DNA from: Fundicoccus sp052116145
GTDB lineage: Bacteria > Bacillota > Bacilli > Lactobacillales > Aerococcaceae
Direction: 5' to 3'
NCBI RefSeq assembly: GCF_052116145.1
Contig: NZ_JBQKLQ010000007.1
Location: 62,001 to 126,000, forward strand
DNA length: 64,000 nucleotides
The translations under genes were made by a program, and so were the position numbers. Positions 18,311 to 27,497 of this stretch are shown here, piece after piece. Every line of letters starts with the position of its first letter. The stretch's first letter is position 1. The notes below the pieces were generated by a model. That model did not search any database and was not told the DNA's origin. It worked only from the letters and a program-made list of their open reading frames with translations.

Positions 18311-18790
18311 AAAAATATAGTGAGGTGCTCCATAATTTACTTGCATCCGATTGTTAATATCGGTAACGCTAACTAAGTCACTCTCACTATCAGGCTTAGA
18401 TTCCCTCTTATTCTAAGCAAAGCCTCTAAAAACAGAATGACACATTAATCCTGGATACTATCAGAAAATTTCGGAGGAGTCCGAGTTCTTTAACATCGAA
18501 TGAGCAGTTTTTGCTTGATCTTAAAGCGATATTGTTGTTGGATAATTTTTGCTTAACTCAGTGATGTATTTTCCAAAGCTGTATAAAAACTCAGCCATCA
18601 CCAATTGCTACTAAATCAGGCGCAGCGTACTCTGACTGTAAACGCATTGAACGAGTCAGAGCCTAGCCGATTGAGTCGGAAAAGCCTTAGGCTTTGAAGA
18701 CGACCACCGCGATTGGAAAATTAACAAGCTGAGCGTAGCACCATAACACAAAGCTTGTTAAATCAACATAAAATTTATCATCCCTTATAC
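18311..18790. other. 480-base gap with consecutive hairpins; possible relic or structured RNA
   Basis: No intact reading frame of useful length is present. Between 18630 and 18760 three inverted repeats follow each other: CTCTGACT / AGTCAGAG (18630-18661), a nested GCCTA-CCGA / TCGG-TAGGC (18661-18692) and TAACAAGCT / AGCTTGTTA (18722-18760). TCGGA / TCCGA at 18471-18484 is a further small one. A short minus-strand stretch (about 18480-18590) reads like interrupted coding sequence. It could be a decayed mobile or repeat element or a non-coding RNA; I cannot name a family. Confidence 0.4.
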
Positions 18791-18797
18791 TACGAAA

Positions 18798-18834
18798 AAA
18801 ACCGTTCTACACGTGATGTGTATGAACGGTTTTA
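18798..18834 (-). terminator. Terminator of the pdh operon
   Basis: AAAACCGTTC and TGAACGGTTTT pair, extended by TACAC / GTGTA around the loop GTGAT. On the minus strand a run of seven T follows, just past the lpd stop. Confidence 0.9.
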
Positions 18835-18842
18835 GTAATTTA

Positions 18843-20252
18843 TTAAATATGAATTGGATTGCCTAAAACTAACTCAGCTGTATCCATAATTGTTTCAGCT
18901 AATGATGGATGAGAGTGAATTGTTAATGCGATATCTTCCGCATTTAAGCCACCTTCAACAGCCAATGTTAATTCAGCTAATACGTCAGAAGCGCCTGGTC
19001 CAGCCACTTGGCCACCCACAATAACATTATCTTCTTTAGTAGTCACTAAACGTACAAAACCTTCCGCTTGACCTAATGATAATGCACGTCCATTACCAGA
19101 GAATGGGAATTTCGATACGTTAACATCTAAACCAGCTTCTTTTGCAGATGCTTTAGTATGACCCACAGAAGCTAATTCTGGGTCAGTAAAACATACTGAT
19201 GGCATTGCAATGTAATCAATTTGTGAGGGTTCTCCAGCAATTGCTTCAGCAGCAACTTTTGCTTCATAACTTGCTTTATGAGCAAGTGCAGCTCCAGGAA
19301 CGATATCACCAATTGCAAAAATTGATTTCTTGTTAGTGCGACCTTGATTGTCAACTTTTACAAGTCCACGATCAGTCATTTCAACACCAGCAACTTCTAA
19401 ACCAAGTTCGTCAGTATTTGGACGACGACCAACTGTTACTAACACATAATCAGCTTCAATTGATTTTTCCTCACCATTAACTTCGTATGCAACAGTTACA
19501 CGGTCGCCATTAACTTCAGCGCTCTTAGCCATTGCTTTTGTTACGATGTCAACCCCTTTACTCTTGAATTCTTTCTCAACAAGTTTAACCATGTCTTTTT
19601 CAAAAGTAGGGATGATTTGTGGTGATCCTTCCAAAATAGTGATTTTAGAACCTAGGTTTGCAAACGCACCTGCTAATTCCGAACCAATGTAACCTCCACC
19701 GATTACCACTAATTCTTTAGGAATTTCAGTTAAGTTTAACGCGCCAGTAGAATCGATAATACGTTTACCGAATTTGAAACCTTTGATTTCAATTGGACGA
19801 GATCCTGTTGCTACAATAGCGTTTTTAAAGTTGTAAGTTTGGCCTGGGCCATCTTCTTCCATCACACGTAAAGCTGATTCATCAATAAAGAAAGCTTCTC
19901 CACGAATAATTTCAACTTTATTTTTCTTTAAAAGGTACTCAATACCACTGGTTAATTTATTAACAACTTGTGTTTTTTTCCACTCTTGTGTTTTAGCAAA
20001 ATCAATCGTAACATCTTTAGCTGATACACCAAACTGATCACCAGTTAGCGCGCTATGGTAAACATGTCCTGCATTAATTAAAGCTTTTGAAGGAATACAG
20101 CCGACGTTTAAACAAACGCCTCCGATATTTTCTTTTTCAATAATAGCTACTTTTTGGCCTAATTGCGCTGCACGAATTGCTGCAACGTATCCACCAGGAC
20201 CTGAACCAATAACAACTGTATCTAAGTCTAGTGCTAAATCTCCTACTACCAT
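18843..20252 (-). CDS. pdhD: Dihydrolipoyl dehydrogenase (E3) of pyruvate dehydrogenase
   Basis: A 469-residue flavoprotein disulfide reductase that re-oxidises the lipoyl groups of E2 and reduces NAD+. It shows the FAD-binding VVIGSGPGGYVAAIRAAQLG at 13-32, the redox-active disulfide GGVCLNVGCIPSKA near 44-57, the NAD-binding VVIGGGYIGSELAG near 181-194, the second FAD motif FAIGDIVPG near 311, and the C-terminal catalytic HSHPSLAETI with the His-Glu pair. It is the last gene of pdhABCD, 12 bases after pdhC. Confidence 0.97.
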   Translation of the reverse strand: MVVGDLALDLDTVVIGSGPGGYVAAIRAAQLGQKVAIIEKENIGGVCLNVGCIPSKALINAGHVYHSALTGDQFGVSAKDVTIDFAKTQEWKKTQVVNKLTSGIEYLLKKNKVEIIRGEAFFIDESALRVMEEDGPGQTYNFKNAIVATGSRPIEIKGFKFGKRIIDSTGALNLTEIPKELVVIGGGYIGSELAGAFANLGSKITILEGSPQIIPTFEKDMVKLVEKEFKSKGVDIVTKAMAKSAEVNGDRVTVAYEVNGEEKSIEADYVLVTVGRRPNTDELGLEVAGVEMTDRGLVKVDNQGRTNKKSIFAIGDIVPGAALAHKASYEAKVAAEAIAGEPSQIDYIAMPSVCFTDPELASVGHTKASAKEAGLDVNVSKFPFSGNGRALSLGQAEGFVRLVTTKEDNVIVGGQVAGPGASDVLAELTLAVEGGLNAEDIALTIHSHPSLAETIMDTAELVLGNPIHI

Positions 20253-20264
20253 TTATGTTTCACC

Positions 20265-21908
20265 TTAACCTTCCATTAATAACAATTCTGGATCAGCGAG
20301 ATATTTCTTAATTTCGTTCATCGCTTTTTGAGCAGTCGCTCCATCAATAACACGGTGGTCATAAGAAAGAGATAACTTAATTACACGTCCAACTGCCAAT
20401 TCACCTTCTTCGTTAACGATTGGTTGTTGTACGATTGAACCGAAGCCAAGAATAGCTACTTCAGGATGGTTGATAATTGGCGTAAACCATTTACCACCAG
20501 CAGAACCAATGTTTGAGATTGTGATCGTTCCTTGTCCCATATCTGTTGCTGATAATTTACCTTCATGAGCTTTGCCAGCTAATTCAGTAATTTCATCCGC
20601 GATATCAAACATGCTCTTAGTGTTTGCATCTTTAATATTTGGTACAAATAAACCACGGTCAGTATCAGTTGCGATACCGATATTGTAGTAGTTTTTATAA
20701 ACTACTTCTTGAGTAGCGTCATCTAATGATGCATTCAAGATTGGGTATTTCTTAGTTGCTGCGATTAAAGCTTTAACAGCGTAAGGTAAGAATGTTAATT
20801 TAGTATCGCGATCTGAAGCGATATCTTTAAATTTCTTACGGTGATCCCATAATTTAGACACTTCAATTTCATCAAAGTGAGTAACATGAGGTGCAGTATG
20901 TTTTGAGTTAACCATCGCTTTAGAAATTGCTTTACGCATTCCTGTCATTGGTTCACGTGTTTCTGCTTCTCCTCGTTGTGATGTATAAGGTTTCGCAGGT
21001 GTTGGTTTAGCTGCTGGAGCTGCCGGTGTTGCTGCTACTGCAGTTGCAACTTCAGTTGAAGGTGTTTCAGTAGCTGGCACTGCTGATCCATTAAAGTTCT
21101 TAACATCATCTGCAGTAATTCGGCCATTTTTACCTGATCCATTCACTAAAGTAATGTCAATTCCTTTTTCACGGGCTAATTTACGTACTGATGGCATGGC
21201 TAAAATGCGTCTGTTTGGATCTGCTGGAGCTGATGGCGCTGCTGTTGATGTTGATGCAGTTGCTGGTACAGTTCCTTCTTCTGCAGTTGGTGATGCTGGT
21301 GTAGATTCTACTGCAGTTTCTGTTGCTCCATTGTGACCAGGTGCATCAATTTCGATGATTACTTGACCTAATGTTGCTACTTCACCTGCTTGAACATGAA
21401 TTTTCACAACTTTTCCATCGACTGGAGAAGGTAATTCTTCAACAGATTTGTCGTTTTGAATTTCAACTAAAGTATCGTCTTCTTTAACTTCGTCACCTTC
21501 AGCAACTGCCCAAGAAACAACTTCACCTTCCATGATACCTTCGCCTAATGCAGGTAACTTGAATTGGAAGTAGCTTGTTCCTCCGGCTGGTGCTGCTGTT
21601 TGAGAAGATGCGCCCGCTGGTGCTGCAGCTGGTGCTGCTGGCGTTTCTTCAGCAGAATCGTCTTCATAACCCGGTGCATCGATTTCAATAATTACTTGAC
21701 CTAATGTTGCAACTTCACCTTCTGCTACATGAATCTTAAGTACTTTACCGTTTACTGGAGAAGGTAATTCTTCAACAGACTTATCGTTTTGGATTTCAAC
21801 TAGTGTGTCGTCCTCTTTAACTTCATCGCCTTCGGCTACAGCCCAAGATACGATTTCGCCTTCCATAATTCCTTCACCTAAGGCAGGTAATTTGAATTTG
21901 AATGCCAT
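20265..21908 (-). CDS. pdhC: Dihydrolipoamide acetyltransferase (E2) with two lipoyl domains
   Basis: A 547-residue core protein of the pyruvate dehydrogenase complex. It has two almost identical lipoyl domains (about 3-80 and 114-191), each with the lipoylation motif EIQNDKSVEELPSP (Lys43 and Lys154), separated by Ala/Pro-rich linkers. The peripheral-subunit-binding domain is at about 234-272 (ILAMPSVRKLAREKGIDI). The catalytic domain ends with YDHRVIDG, whose His518 and Asp522 form the active site. It transfers acetyl groups to CoA and binds E1 and E3. The two lipoyl copies also look alike at DNA level. Confidence 0.97.
   Translation of the reverse strand: MAFKFKLPALGEGIMEGEIVSWAVAEGDEVKEDDTLVEIQNDKSVEELPSPVNGKVLKIHVAEGEVATLGQVIIEIDAPGYEDDSAEETPAAPAAAPAGASSQTAAPAGGTSYFQFKLPALGEGIMEGEVVSWAVAEGDEVKEDDTLVEIQNDKSVEELPSPVDGKVVKIHVQAGEVATLGQVIIEIDAPGHNGATETAVESTPASPTAEEGTVPATASTSTAAPSAPADPNRRILAMPSVRKLAREKGIDITLVNGSGKNGRITADDVKNFNGSAVPATETPSTEVATAVAATPAAPAAKPTPAKPYTSQRGEAETREPMTGMRKAISKAMVNSKHTAPHVTHFDEIEVSKLWDHRKKFKDIASDRDTKLTFLPYAVKALIAATKKYPILNASLDDATQEVVYKNYYNIGIATDTDRGLFVPNIKDANTKSMFDIADEITELAGKAHEGKLSATDMGQGTITISNIGSAGGKWFTPIINHPEVAILGFGSIVQQPIVNEEGELAVGRVIKLSLSYDHRVIDGATAQKAMNEIKKYLADPELLLMEG
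21336..21569 (-). repeat. Second lipoyl-domain copy in pdhC
   Basis: This segment encodes a lipoyl domain that matches the copy at 21669-21902 at about nine residues in ten, including the whole stretch from SWAVAEGDEV to EELPSPV. It is an in-gene tandem duplication. Confidence 0.85.
21669..21902 (-). repeat. First lipoyl-domain copy in pdhC
   Basis: This is the partner of the copy at 21336-21569. The two are separated by a linker rich in Ala and Pro. Confidence 0.85.
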
Positions 21909-21968
21909 ATTTTGTTTACTCCTTTTCTATTAGCTCTTTTAAGTATCTCGCTTCATACAAGCCTTTAA

Positions 21969-21990
21969 AAGACAGCCCTATGCAGGGCCA
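21969..21990 (-). promoter_or_regulatory. Small hairpin between pdhB and pdhC
   Basis: The minus-strand transcript can form GCCCT-GCAT-AGGGC followed by TGTCTTTT, inside the 100-base gap between pdhB and pdhC, the only long gap in the operon. It may be a weak terminator or processing site that sets the E1:E2 ratio. Confidence 0.4.
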
Positions 21991-22009
21991 TCTATCAAAG
22001 TGTATTTAA

Positions 22010-22987
22010 TTAAAATTCTTTTAACTCGCGAATTTTGTCTGCGATATCTTCAGCATTTGGTAACCAGTCTTTTTCAGCTTGACCAAATGGGAATACAGTA
22101 TCCGGAGCAGCAACAAAACCAATTGGTGCAACTAATGAAAGTACAGATCTTTCAGAAATTTCAGCAATTACTCTAGAGCCTACACCAGCTTGACGTTGTG
22201 CTTCTTGAACAACTACAACGCGTCCTGTTTTCTCAACTGAAGCAGTGATTGTCTCGATATCTAATGGCTGTACTGTACGTAAGTCTACAACTTCTACAGA
22301 TACACCTTCTTCTGCTAATACTTCAGCAGCTTTAACAGATTCTTGTACCATCGCACCGTAAGTAATTACAGTAGCATCTGTACCTTCACGAACTACTTTA
22401 GCTTTACCTAAAGGAATTGTATATTCTTCTTCTGGAACTTCCTCACGGAATGAACGGTATAATTTCATATGCTCTAAGAAGACAACTGGGTCATTGTCGC
22501 GAATAGCAGAAATTAATAAACCTTTTGCATCATATGGGTTTGATGGGATAACCACTTTAATACCTGGTGATTGTGCAATTAATCCTTCTAAACTGTCCGC
22601 ATGCAATTCAGGTGTATGAACACCACCACCGAAAGGTGAACGAATTGTAATTGGCATATTACGTGTATTCCCCATACGGTAACGAGTACGCGCAGCTTGA
22701 GCTACAACAGAGTCCATAACTTCAAATACAAATCCGAAGAACTGAATCTCTGGAATTGGACGAAAACCTTCTAGTGACAAACCAACTGCTAAACCACCAA
22801 TACCAGATTCAGCTAAAGGAGTGTTGAATACACGATCTTCACCGAATTCATCTTGTAGGCCTTGAGTTGCACGGAAAACTCCACCGTTTTTACCAACGTC
22901 TTCCCCAAAGATTAAAGTACGGTCATCATTACGTAATTCGATGGCTAATGCTTCTGTAATAGCCTCAATCATTGTTTTTTGAGCCAT
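22010..22987 (-). CDS. pdhB: Pyruvate dehydrogenase E1 beta subunit
   Basis: A 325-residue beta subunit of the thiamine-diphosphate decarboxylase of the complex. It starts MAQKTMIEAITEALAIELRND and contains IFGEDVGKNGGVFRAT near 25-40, with the Glu that activates the cofactor, and the C-terminal transketolase-like domain with DLRTVQPLD. It pairs with PdhA encoded two bases upstream. Length and motifs are normal. Confidence 0.97.
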   Translation of the reverse strand: MAQKTMIEAITEALAIELRNDDRTLIFGEDVGKNGGVFRATQGLQDEFGEDRVFNTPLAESGIGGLAVGLSLEGFRPIPEIQFFGFVFEVMDSVVAQAARTRYRMGNTRNMPITIRSPFGGGVHTPELHADSLEGLIAQSPGIKVVIPSNPYDAKGLLISAIRDNDPVVFLEHMKLYRSFREEVPEEEYTIPLGKAKVVREGTDATVITYGAMVQESVKAAEVLAEEGVSVEVVDLRTVQPLDIETITASVEKTGRVVVVQEAQRQAGVGSRVIAEISERSVLSLVAPIGFVAAPDTVFPFGQAEKDWLPNAEDIADKIRELKEF

Positions 22988-22989
22988 GA

Positions 22990-24099
22990 TTATTTATTCT
23001 CCTTTGCTTCATATTTGTCAATTTGTTCTTGTGTTACAAAGTCAGGTGTTTCATACATATTTTTCAAGAATGTTGACACTTTTTGTTTTTCAACTTGGTC
23101 CGCTTCTTTAATCGCTGCTTTTGATTCTTCTTTAGTACGTTCAATTACTTCTTCTTCTTTTTCTGGAGACCATAAGCCTTTGTCAGTTAAGAATTTACGG
23201 TAACGGATTAATGGATCTTTTGCTTGCCACTCATCTTGGATACCATCTGGTTGGTAACGTTTTGGATCATCACCGGATAATGAGTGGGCTCCGAAACGGT
23301 AACATAGTGTTTCAATAAGAACTGGACCATTTCCAGCGATAGCGTAGTCACGAGCCGCTTTAGAAACAGCATGAACTGCTAGGATGTCCATACCATCTAC
23401 AACGATTCCTGGAATTCCTACTGCAACTGCTTTTTGAGCTAGAGTTGCTGCTGCTGTTTGTAACTCACGAGGAGTCGAAATTGCCCATCCGTTATTTTGG
23501 ATATAGAAGACTGCAGGTGCCTTATAAGCTCCAGCAAAGTTGATTCCTTCGTAGAAATCTCCTTGTGATGAACCACCGTCTCCAGTCCATGTCATCGCAA
23601 TTCCTTGACGTTTGTTTTTCTTAATACCTAATGCGACACCAGCTGCTTGCACATATTGTGCACCAATGATGATTTGTGGTGGGTATGCACGTAAGTCTTC
23701 TGGATAGTTATTTCCTTCAACATGTCCTTTAGACCATAAGAAAGCTTTAGATAATGGTAAACCATGTTTGATTAATTGTGGGATATCACGGTAACCTGGT
23801 AAAATAGCGTCATCTTTAGTTGTAACTGAAATTGATCCAATTTGAGATGCTTCTTGACCAGCTGTAGGAGCGTAGAAACCTAAGCGTCCTTGACGAGCCA
23901 ATGCCGTAGAACGGTTGAACAACTCACGTGCCCATACCATATCCTCCATTAATTGAACAAACTCATCATCAGTTAAATCTGGCATTAAATCTGGGTTAAC
24001 AACTGTCCCATTCTCATCTAATACTTGTACTGTGCTAAAATCAAAGTTTTCTGGATTTAATAAGTCTTCGATTTTAACATTCGCTTTCTTTTCTGCCAT
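22990..24099 (-). CDS. pdhA: Pyruvate dehydrogenase E1 alpha subunit
   Basis: A 369-residue subunit that binds thiamine diphosphate. The TPP motif runs from TGDGGSSQGDFYEG near 172-185 to the NN about 20 residues later. The phosphorylation-loop-like RFGAHSLSGDDP is near 267-278. It decarboxylates pyruvate and passes the acetyl group to the lipoyl arms of E2. As first gene of pdhABCD it has its own promoter. The gene order and the absence of a neighbouring lipoate ligase are usual for Lactobacillales. Confidence 0.97.
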   Translation of the reverse strand: MAEKKANVKIEDLLNPENFDFSTVQVLDENGTVVNPDLMPDLTDDEFVQLMEDMVWARELFNRSTALARQGRLGFYAPTAGQEASQIGSISVTTKDDAILPGYRDIPQLIKHGLPLSKAFLWSKGHVEGNNYPEDLRAYPPQIIIGAQYVQAAGVALGIKKNKRQGIAMTWTGDGGSSQGDFYEGINFAGAYKAPAVFYIQNNGWAISTPRELQTAAATLAQKAVAVGIPGIVVDGMDILAVHAVSKAARDYAIAGNGPVLIETLCYRFGAHSLSGDDPKRYQPDGIQDEWQAKDPLIRYRKFLTDKGLWSPEKEEEVIERTKEESKAAIKEADQVEKQKVSTFLKNMYETPDFVTQEQIDKYEAKENK

Positions 24100-24175
24100 C
24101 CTTTACACATTCCTCTCTAAAATTGATTCAGTAATACACAGCCATAGTAACTGTTACATTACCTTTCCAACTAAT

Positions 24176-24204
24176 AATTTACCACCTATCCACTAAGAAT
24201 GCAA
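24176..24204 (-). promoter_or_regulatory. Promoter of the pdh operon
   Basis: On the minus strand TTGCAT (24204-24199) and TAAATT (24181-24176) are 17 bases apart, 77 bases before the pdhA start. The rest of the 353-base gap to oppF has one more inverted repeat (GAAAACT / AGTTTTC, 24357-24375) and no gene. Confidence 0.65.
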
Positions 24205-24452
24205 GCCCCAAGCGGTGTGTCAGCGTTTTTTTAGTGCATTTTTCTAGTTTGTGAGAAGTTAGCATGCAAATATGAGAAACAGATTTTCATAGGGTTCCGT
24301 CCGTTTTTTCGTACTTTAGACGATTTTTCACCTGTTATTCTGTTATGCTACATGTTGAAAACTGTACTAGTTTTCACTTATATTCAGAAGCTTTTCTCAC
24401 TTAAATTAGAATAATGAGTCGCATTCTTTTTTCTTGTGAAAAATTTTTCAAA

Positions 24453-25367
24453 TTATTTTTTTTGATAAACCCAGTGATCGGACTCAACTTCCTGCAAACT
24501 TTTATCTGATGAAAAAAAATCATCTGTAGGATTGAAAATTATTCTGCGTCGCTCACGTTCGTAATCAGGGTCCGGTAAAGGAATTGCCGACAGTAAACTT
24601 TGTGTGTAGGGATGGAGTGGGTTCTCATAAAGCACATCGGAACTTGCAATTTCAACAATTTTCCCCCGGTACATCATGCCAATTCGATCACTAAAGTATT
24701 TAACCATCGATAAATCATGGGCAATGAATAAGTAGGTAAGCCCACGATCAGCCTGCAATTCCTCAAGTAAATTAATTATTTGAGCTTGGATTGATACATC
24801 CAGTGCTGAAATTGGTTCATCTGCTACGATGAATTTCGGCTCAACTGCTAAAGCCCGTGCGATTCCAATCCTCTGCCTCTGTCCCCCGGAAAATTCGTGA
24901 GGATAACGCGTCGCATGATCCTTATTTAAGCCAACGACTTCTAAAAGGTCACTCACTCTGTCTGTCCGTTCCTTGGGGCTATTTACTAATCCATGAATAT
25001 CTAAGCCCTCACCAATGATGTCGTTTACTTTCATTCGAGGATTGAGGGAGGCATAAGGATCTTGAAAAATCATCTGAACCTCTTTATTAAAAGCCAAGCG
25101 ATCTTTTTTGGTTTTCAGCGTTGAAGATGATGTTTCCTTATAAATGATTTCCCCCGCTGTTGGTCGAAATAAATTAACAATGGCCCGACCAATCGTCGAT
25201 TTACCACTTCCTGATTCTCCTACAAGGCCGAATGTTTCACCTGTATAAATGTTAAAACTAACATCGTCGACTGCTTTTACTTCTTTATTGGTAGCAGGAT
25301 TGTAATACTGTTTTAAATTCTTCACTTGCAGAAGAGGTGCTACAGAATTATTTAAAAACTGTTCCAT
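24453..25367 (-). CDS. oppF: Oligopeptide ABC transporter ATP-binding protein OppF
   Basis: A 304-residue ATPase of the peptide-importer type. It has the Walker A GLVGESGSGKSTIG, the ABC signature FSGGQRQRIGIARAL, the Walker B FIVADEPISALDVS, and the peptide-transporter C-terminal extension LYENPLHPYTQSLLSAIP. The reading frame continues 13 codons upstream, but the ATG at 25367 has AAGGGGGA eight bases before it and begins MEQFLNNSVAPLLQVKNLKQ, so I use that. It overlaps the oppD end by 20 bases. It works as a pair with OppD under the OppBC channel. Confidence 0.93.
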   Translation of the reverse strand: MEQFLNNSVAPLLQVKNLKQYYNPATNKEVKAVDDVSFNIYTGETFGLVGESGSGKSTIGRAIVNLFRPTAGEIIYKETSSSTLKTKKDRLAFNKEVQMIFQDPYASLNPRMKVNDIIGEGLDIHGLVNSPKERTDRVSDLLEVVGLNKDHATRYPHEFSGGQRQRIGIARALAVEPKFIVADEPISALDVSIQAQIINLLEELQADRGLTYLFIAHDLSMVKYFSDRIGMMYRGKIVEIASSDVLYENPLHPYTQSLLSAIPLPDPDYERERRRIIFNPTDDFFSSDKSLQEVESDHWVYQKK

Positions 25368-26412
25368 CCTGGATTCCCCCTTCTTTCTTAGCAGCATAGT
25401 GTGCATATCTTTCTTGAATGTTTAGTGGTGGTGTAACGTGTGGAGCATCTGGGTGCAGTAACCATGTAGCTGCGAAATGTTCTGGATTTACTTCGAACAT
25501 CGGTGCTTGTTGTTCGAAATCTAGTGCTAATGCGTATTCATTTCTCAATGAAAAAGCTTCACCTTTTGGTGGCCGAAGTAAATTGGGGGGCGTTCCTAGA
25601 ATCGTATAAAGCGTTCCTGTTGATTTTGGAGTAGGCATCGAACTTAGCAAGCCCCATGTATAAGGATGTTGTGGATGATAGTAAATATCATCCACTGGAC
25701 CGATTTCAACAAAACGACCTGCATACATAACTGCCACTCTATCTGCTACATTTGCGACAACGCCCAGATCATGTGTAATAAAAATTATTGTCATCTTTTT
25801 TTCTTTTTGAATTTTCTTTAGTAATTCAATTATTTGAGCTTGAATCGTGACATCCAATGCAGTTGTTGGTTCGTCAGCTATCAATATTTCAGGATCACCT
25901 GCTAACGCGATTGCAATCACAACTCTTTGCCGTTGCCCCCCTGAGAATTGATGTGGGTACTGTTTTAAACGTTCTTCCGGATTGCGAATACCACATAGAA
26001 TCAATAGATTGAGTGCTTCATCAACCGCTTGCCTCGCATCCATTCCCCGATGTTTTTTTAAGACTTCCATAATTTGGCGTCCAATAGTTAGAGTAGGATT
26101 CAAGGAAGTCATGGGGTCTTGAAAAATCATCGCAATTTGCTTGCCACGAATCTTCTGCATTTTTTTATCTGAGAAACTTAGGAGATTCTCCCCTTTAAAT
26201 TCAATGTTACCTGTTTCTATAATTGCATTTTTACTTAAAAGACCCATGATTGAACGAGTAGTCACTGATTTTCCAGATCCCGACTCACCAACAATCGCTA
26301 AAGTTTCGCCTTCATAAAGATTAAAATCCACCCCACGAATTGCCTGAACCTTTCCAGCAAATGTTTGAAAACTAATCTGTAGATTTTCGATTGATAATAT
26401 TTTTTTCTTCAT
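25348..26412 (-). CDS. oppD: Oligopeptide ABC transporter ATP-binding protein OppD
   Basis: A 354-residue ATPase with Walker A AIVGESGSGKSVTTRS, signature FSGGQRQRVVIAIALA, Walker B ILIADEPTTALDVT and the OppD/DppD C-terminal motif YYHPQHPYTWGLLSSMPTP. The C-terminal tail after the oligopeptide motif lacks the Cys cluster that marks Fe-S-containing DppD proteins. It couples ATP hydrolysis to peptide uptake together with OppF. Confidence 0.95.
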   Translation of the reverse strand: MKKKILSIENLQISFQTFAGKVQAIRGVDFNLYEGETLAIVGESGSGKSVTTRSIMGLLSKNAIIETGNIEFKGENLLSFSDKKMQKIRGKQIAMIFQDPMTSLNPTLTIGRQIMEVLKKHRGMDARQAVDEALNLLILCGIRNPEERLKQYPHQFSGGQRQRVVIAIALAGDPEILIADEPTTALDVTIQAQIIELLKKIQKEKKMTIIFITHDLGVVANVADRVAVMYAGRFVEIGPVDDIYYHPQHPYTWGLLSSMPTPKSTGTLYTILGTPPNLLRPPKGEAFSLRNEYALALDFEQQAPMFEVNPEHFAATWLLHPDAPHVTPPLNIQERYAHYAAKKEGGIQDGTVFK

Positions 26413-26420
26413 ACGACTAC

Positions 26421-27497
26421 CTACTCTTTCATCTTAGGATCAAAAGCATCACGTAAACCATCAGCCAATAAATTAAATGCCAACATTAAAATCGAAATGA
26501 CTGCTGCAGGATACCACATTAAGTGCGGTAAAAATCTGAATGTTTGATAACCGTCATTAATTAATGTTCCTAGCGAAGCGTTTGGAGCAGGAATACCAAT
26601 ACCAATGAAACTTAAAAAGGCTTCAAAGAAGATGGCCGAAGGTAAAGCAAACATAATCTGAACGATGATTAAGCCAAGCATATTCGGTAGAATGTGTTTG
26701 ATTAATATCTTTGGCGTTGATTGACCCAATACTTGGGCGGCAAGTACGTATTCTTGTTGCTTAAGCCTAATCGTTTGGGCCCTAACCACCCGAGACATTG
26801 TAATCCAACTTGTTAGTGCAATTGTAATAATGATTGAAAGCAAACCTGGTCGCATGACTAATAACATTAATACGACGATGACTAAGTTCGGAATTCCAGA
26901 CAGTATTTCTAAAATGCGTTGCATAAAGGTATCAATTTTACCACCGACCCAACCAGAAATTATGCCGTAACTTATGCCTAATACAAAGTTGATTGCCGCG
27001 GCAGAAAAAGCCACCATTAAAGAAATTCTTGTTCCATAAATGATTCGTGAAAGTAAGTCGCGCCCCAGTGCATCAGTCCCAAGGTAGTAGTAAACGTTTG
27101 CTGGTACCCCTTGATCTGCATAATTATCGGTTAATGAACCTCCACGATTAAGGGTTAATCCGTCAAACCATGTAAATTGTTTGAGAAATGGAATTTTCGG
27201 AGGTAAATTTGACCATTCTGGATTCTGAGCATTTGGATTGTGTGGTGCCACCAAAGGAGCAGCAACCGCTAGACTAATAATAATAATCAGACACACGAAT
27301 GAAATCATTGCGCCACGATTTTTCTTCAGACGCCTCCATGAATCTTGTAAAAAATTCAAAGACGGAACGACAATTTCTTCCATTTTATCTTGATTTTGTT
27401 GATTGTCCAATTGAAATTTCCCTGCATCAATTTTTGGAAGTTCCCTTAATAATTCATGATTATAATCTGTTTGAGGTAATCTTGTTTTCCTCATCAT
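26421..27497 (-). CDS. oppC: Oligopeptide ABC transporter permease OppC
   Basis: A 358-residue inner-membrane permease with a long cytoplasmic N-terminus, about six helices and the binding-protein-dependent transport signature (EEA-like) around EYVLAAQVLGQSTPKILIKH. The ATG at 27497 has GGAGG six bases upstream and overlaps the oppB stop by one base (TGATG), so translation is coupled. The large extracytoplasmic loop between helices 1 and 2 is typical of OppC. Confidence 0.95.
   Translation of the reverse strand: MMRKTRLPQTDYNHELLRELPKIDAGKFQLDNQQNQDKMEEIVVPSLNFLQDSWRRLKKNRGAMISFVCLIIIISLAVAAPLVAPHNPNAQNPEWSNLPPKIPFLKQFTWFDGLTLNRGGSLTDNYADQGVPANVYYYLGTDALGRDLLSRIIYGTRISLMVAFSAAAINFVLGISYGIISGWVGGKIDTFMQRILEILSGIPNLVIVVLMLLVMRPGLLSIIITIALTSWITMSRVVRAQTIRLKQQEYVLAAQVLGQSTPKILIKHILPNMLGLIIVQIMFALPSAIFFEAFLSFIGIGIPAPNASLGTLINDGYQTFRFLPHLMWYPAAVISILMLAFNLLADGLRDAFDPKMKE

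Noticed and set aside
24433..24451. Rex-like site TTGTGAAAAATTTTTCAAA near the pdh operon
   Set aside because: One half departs from the TTGTGAA-N4-TTCACAA consensus and it lies about 330 bases before pdhA, behind oppF, not at the promoter found at 24176-24204.
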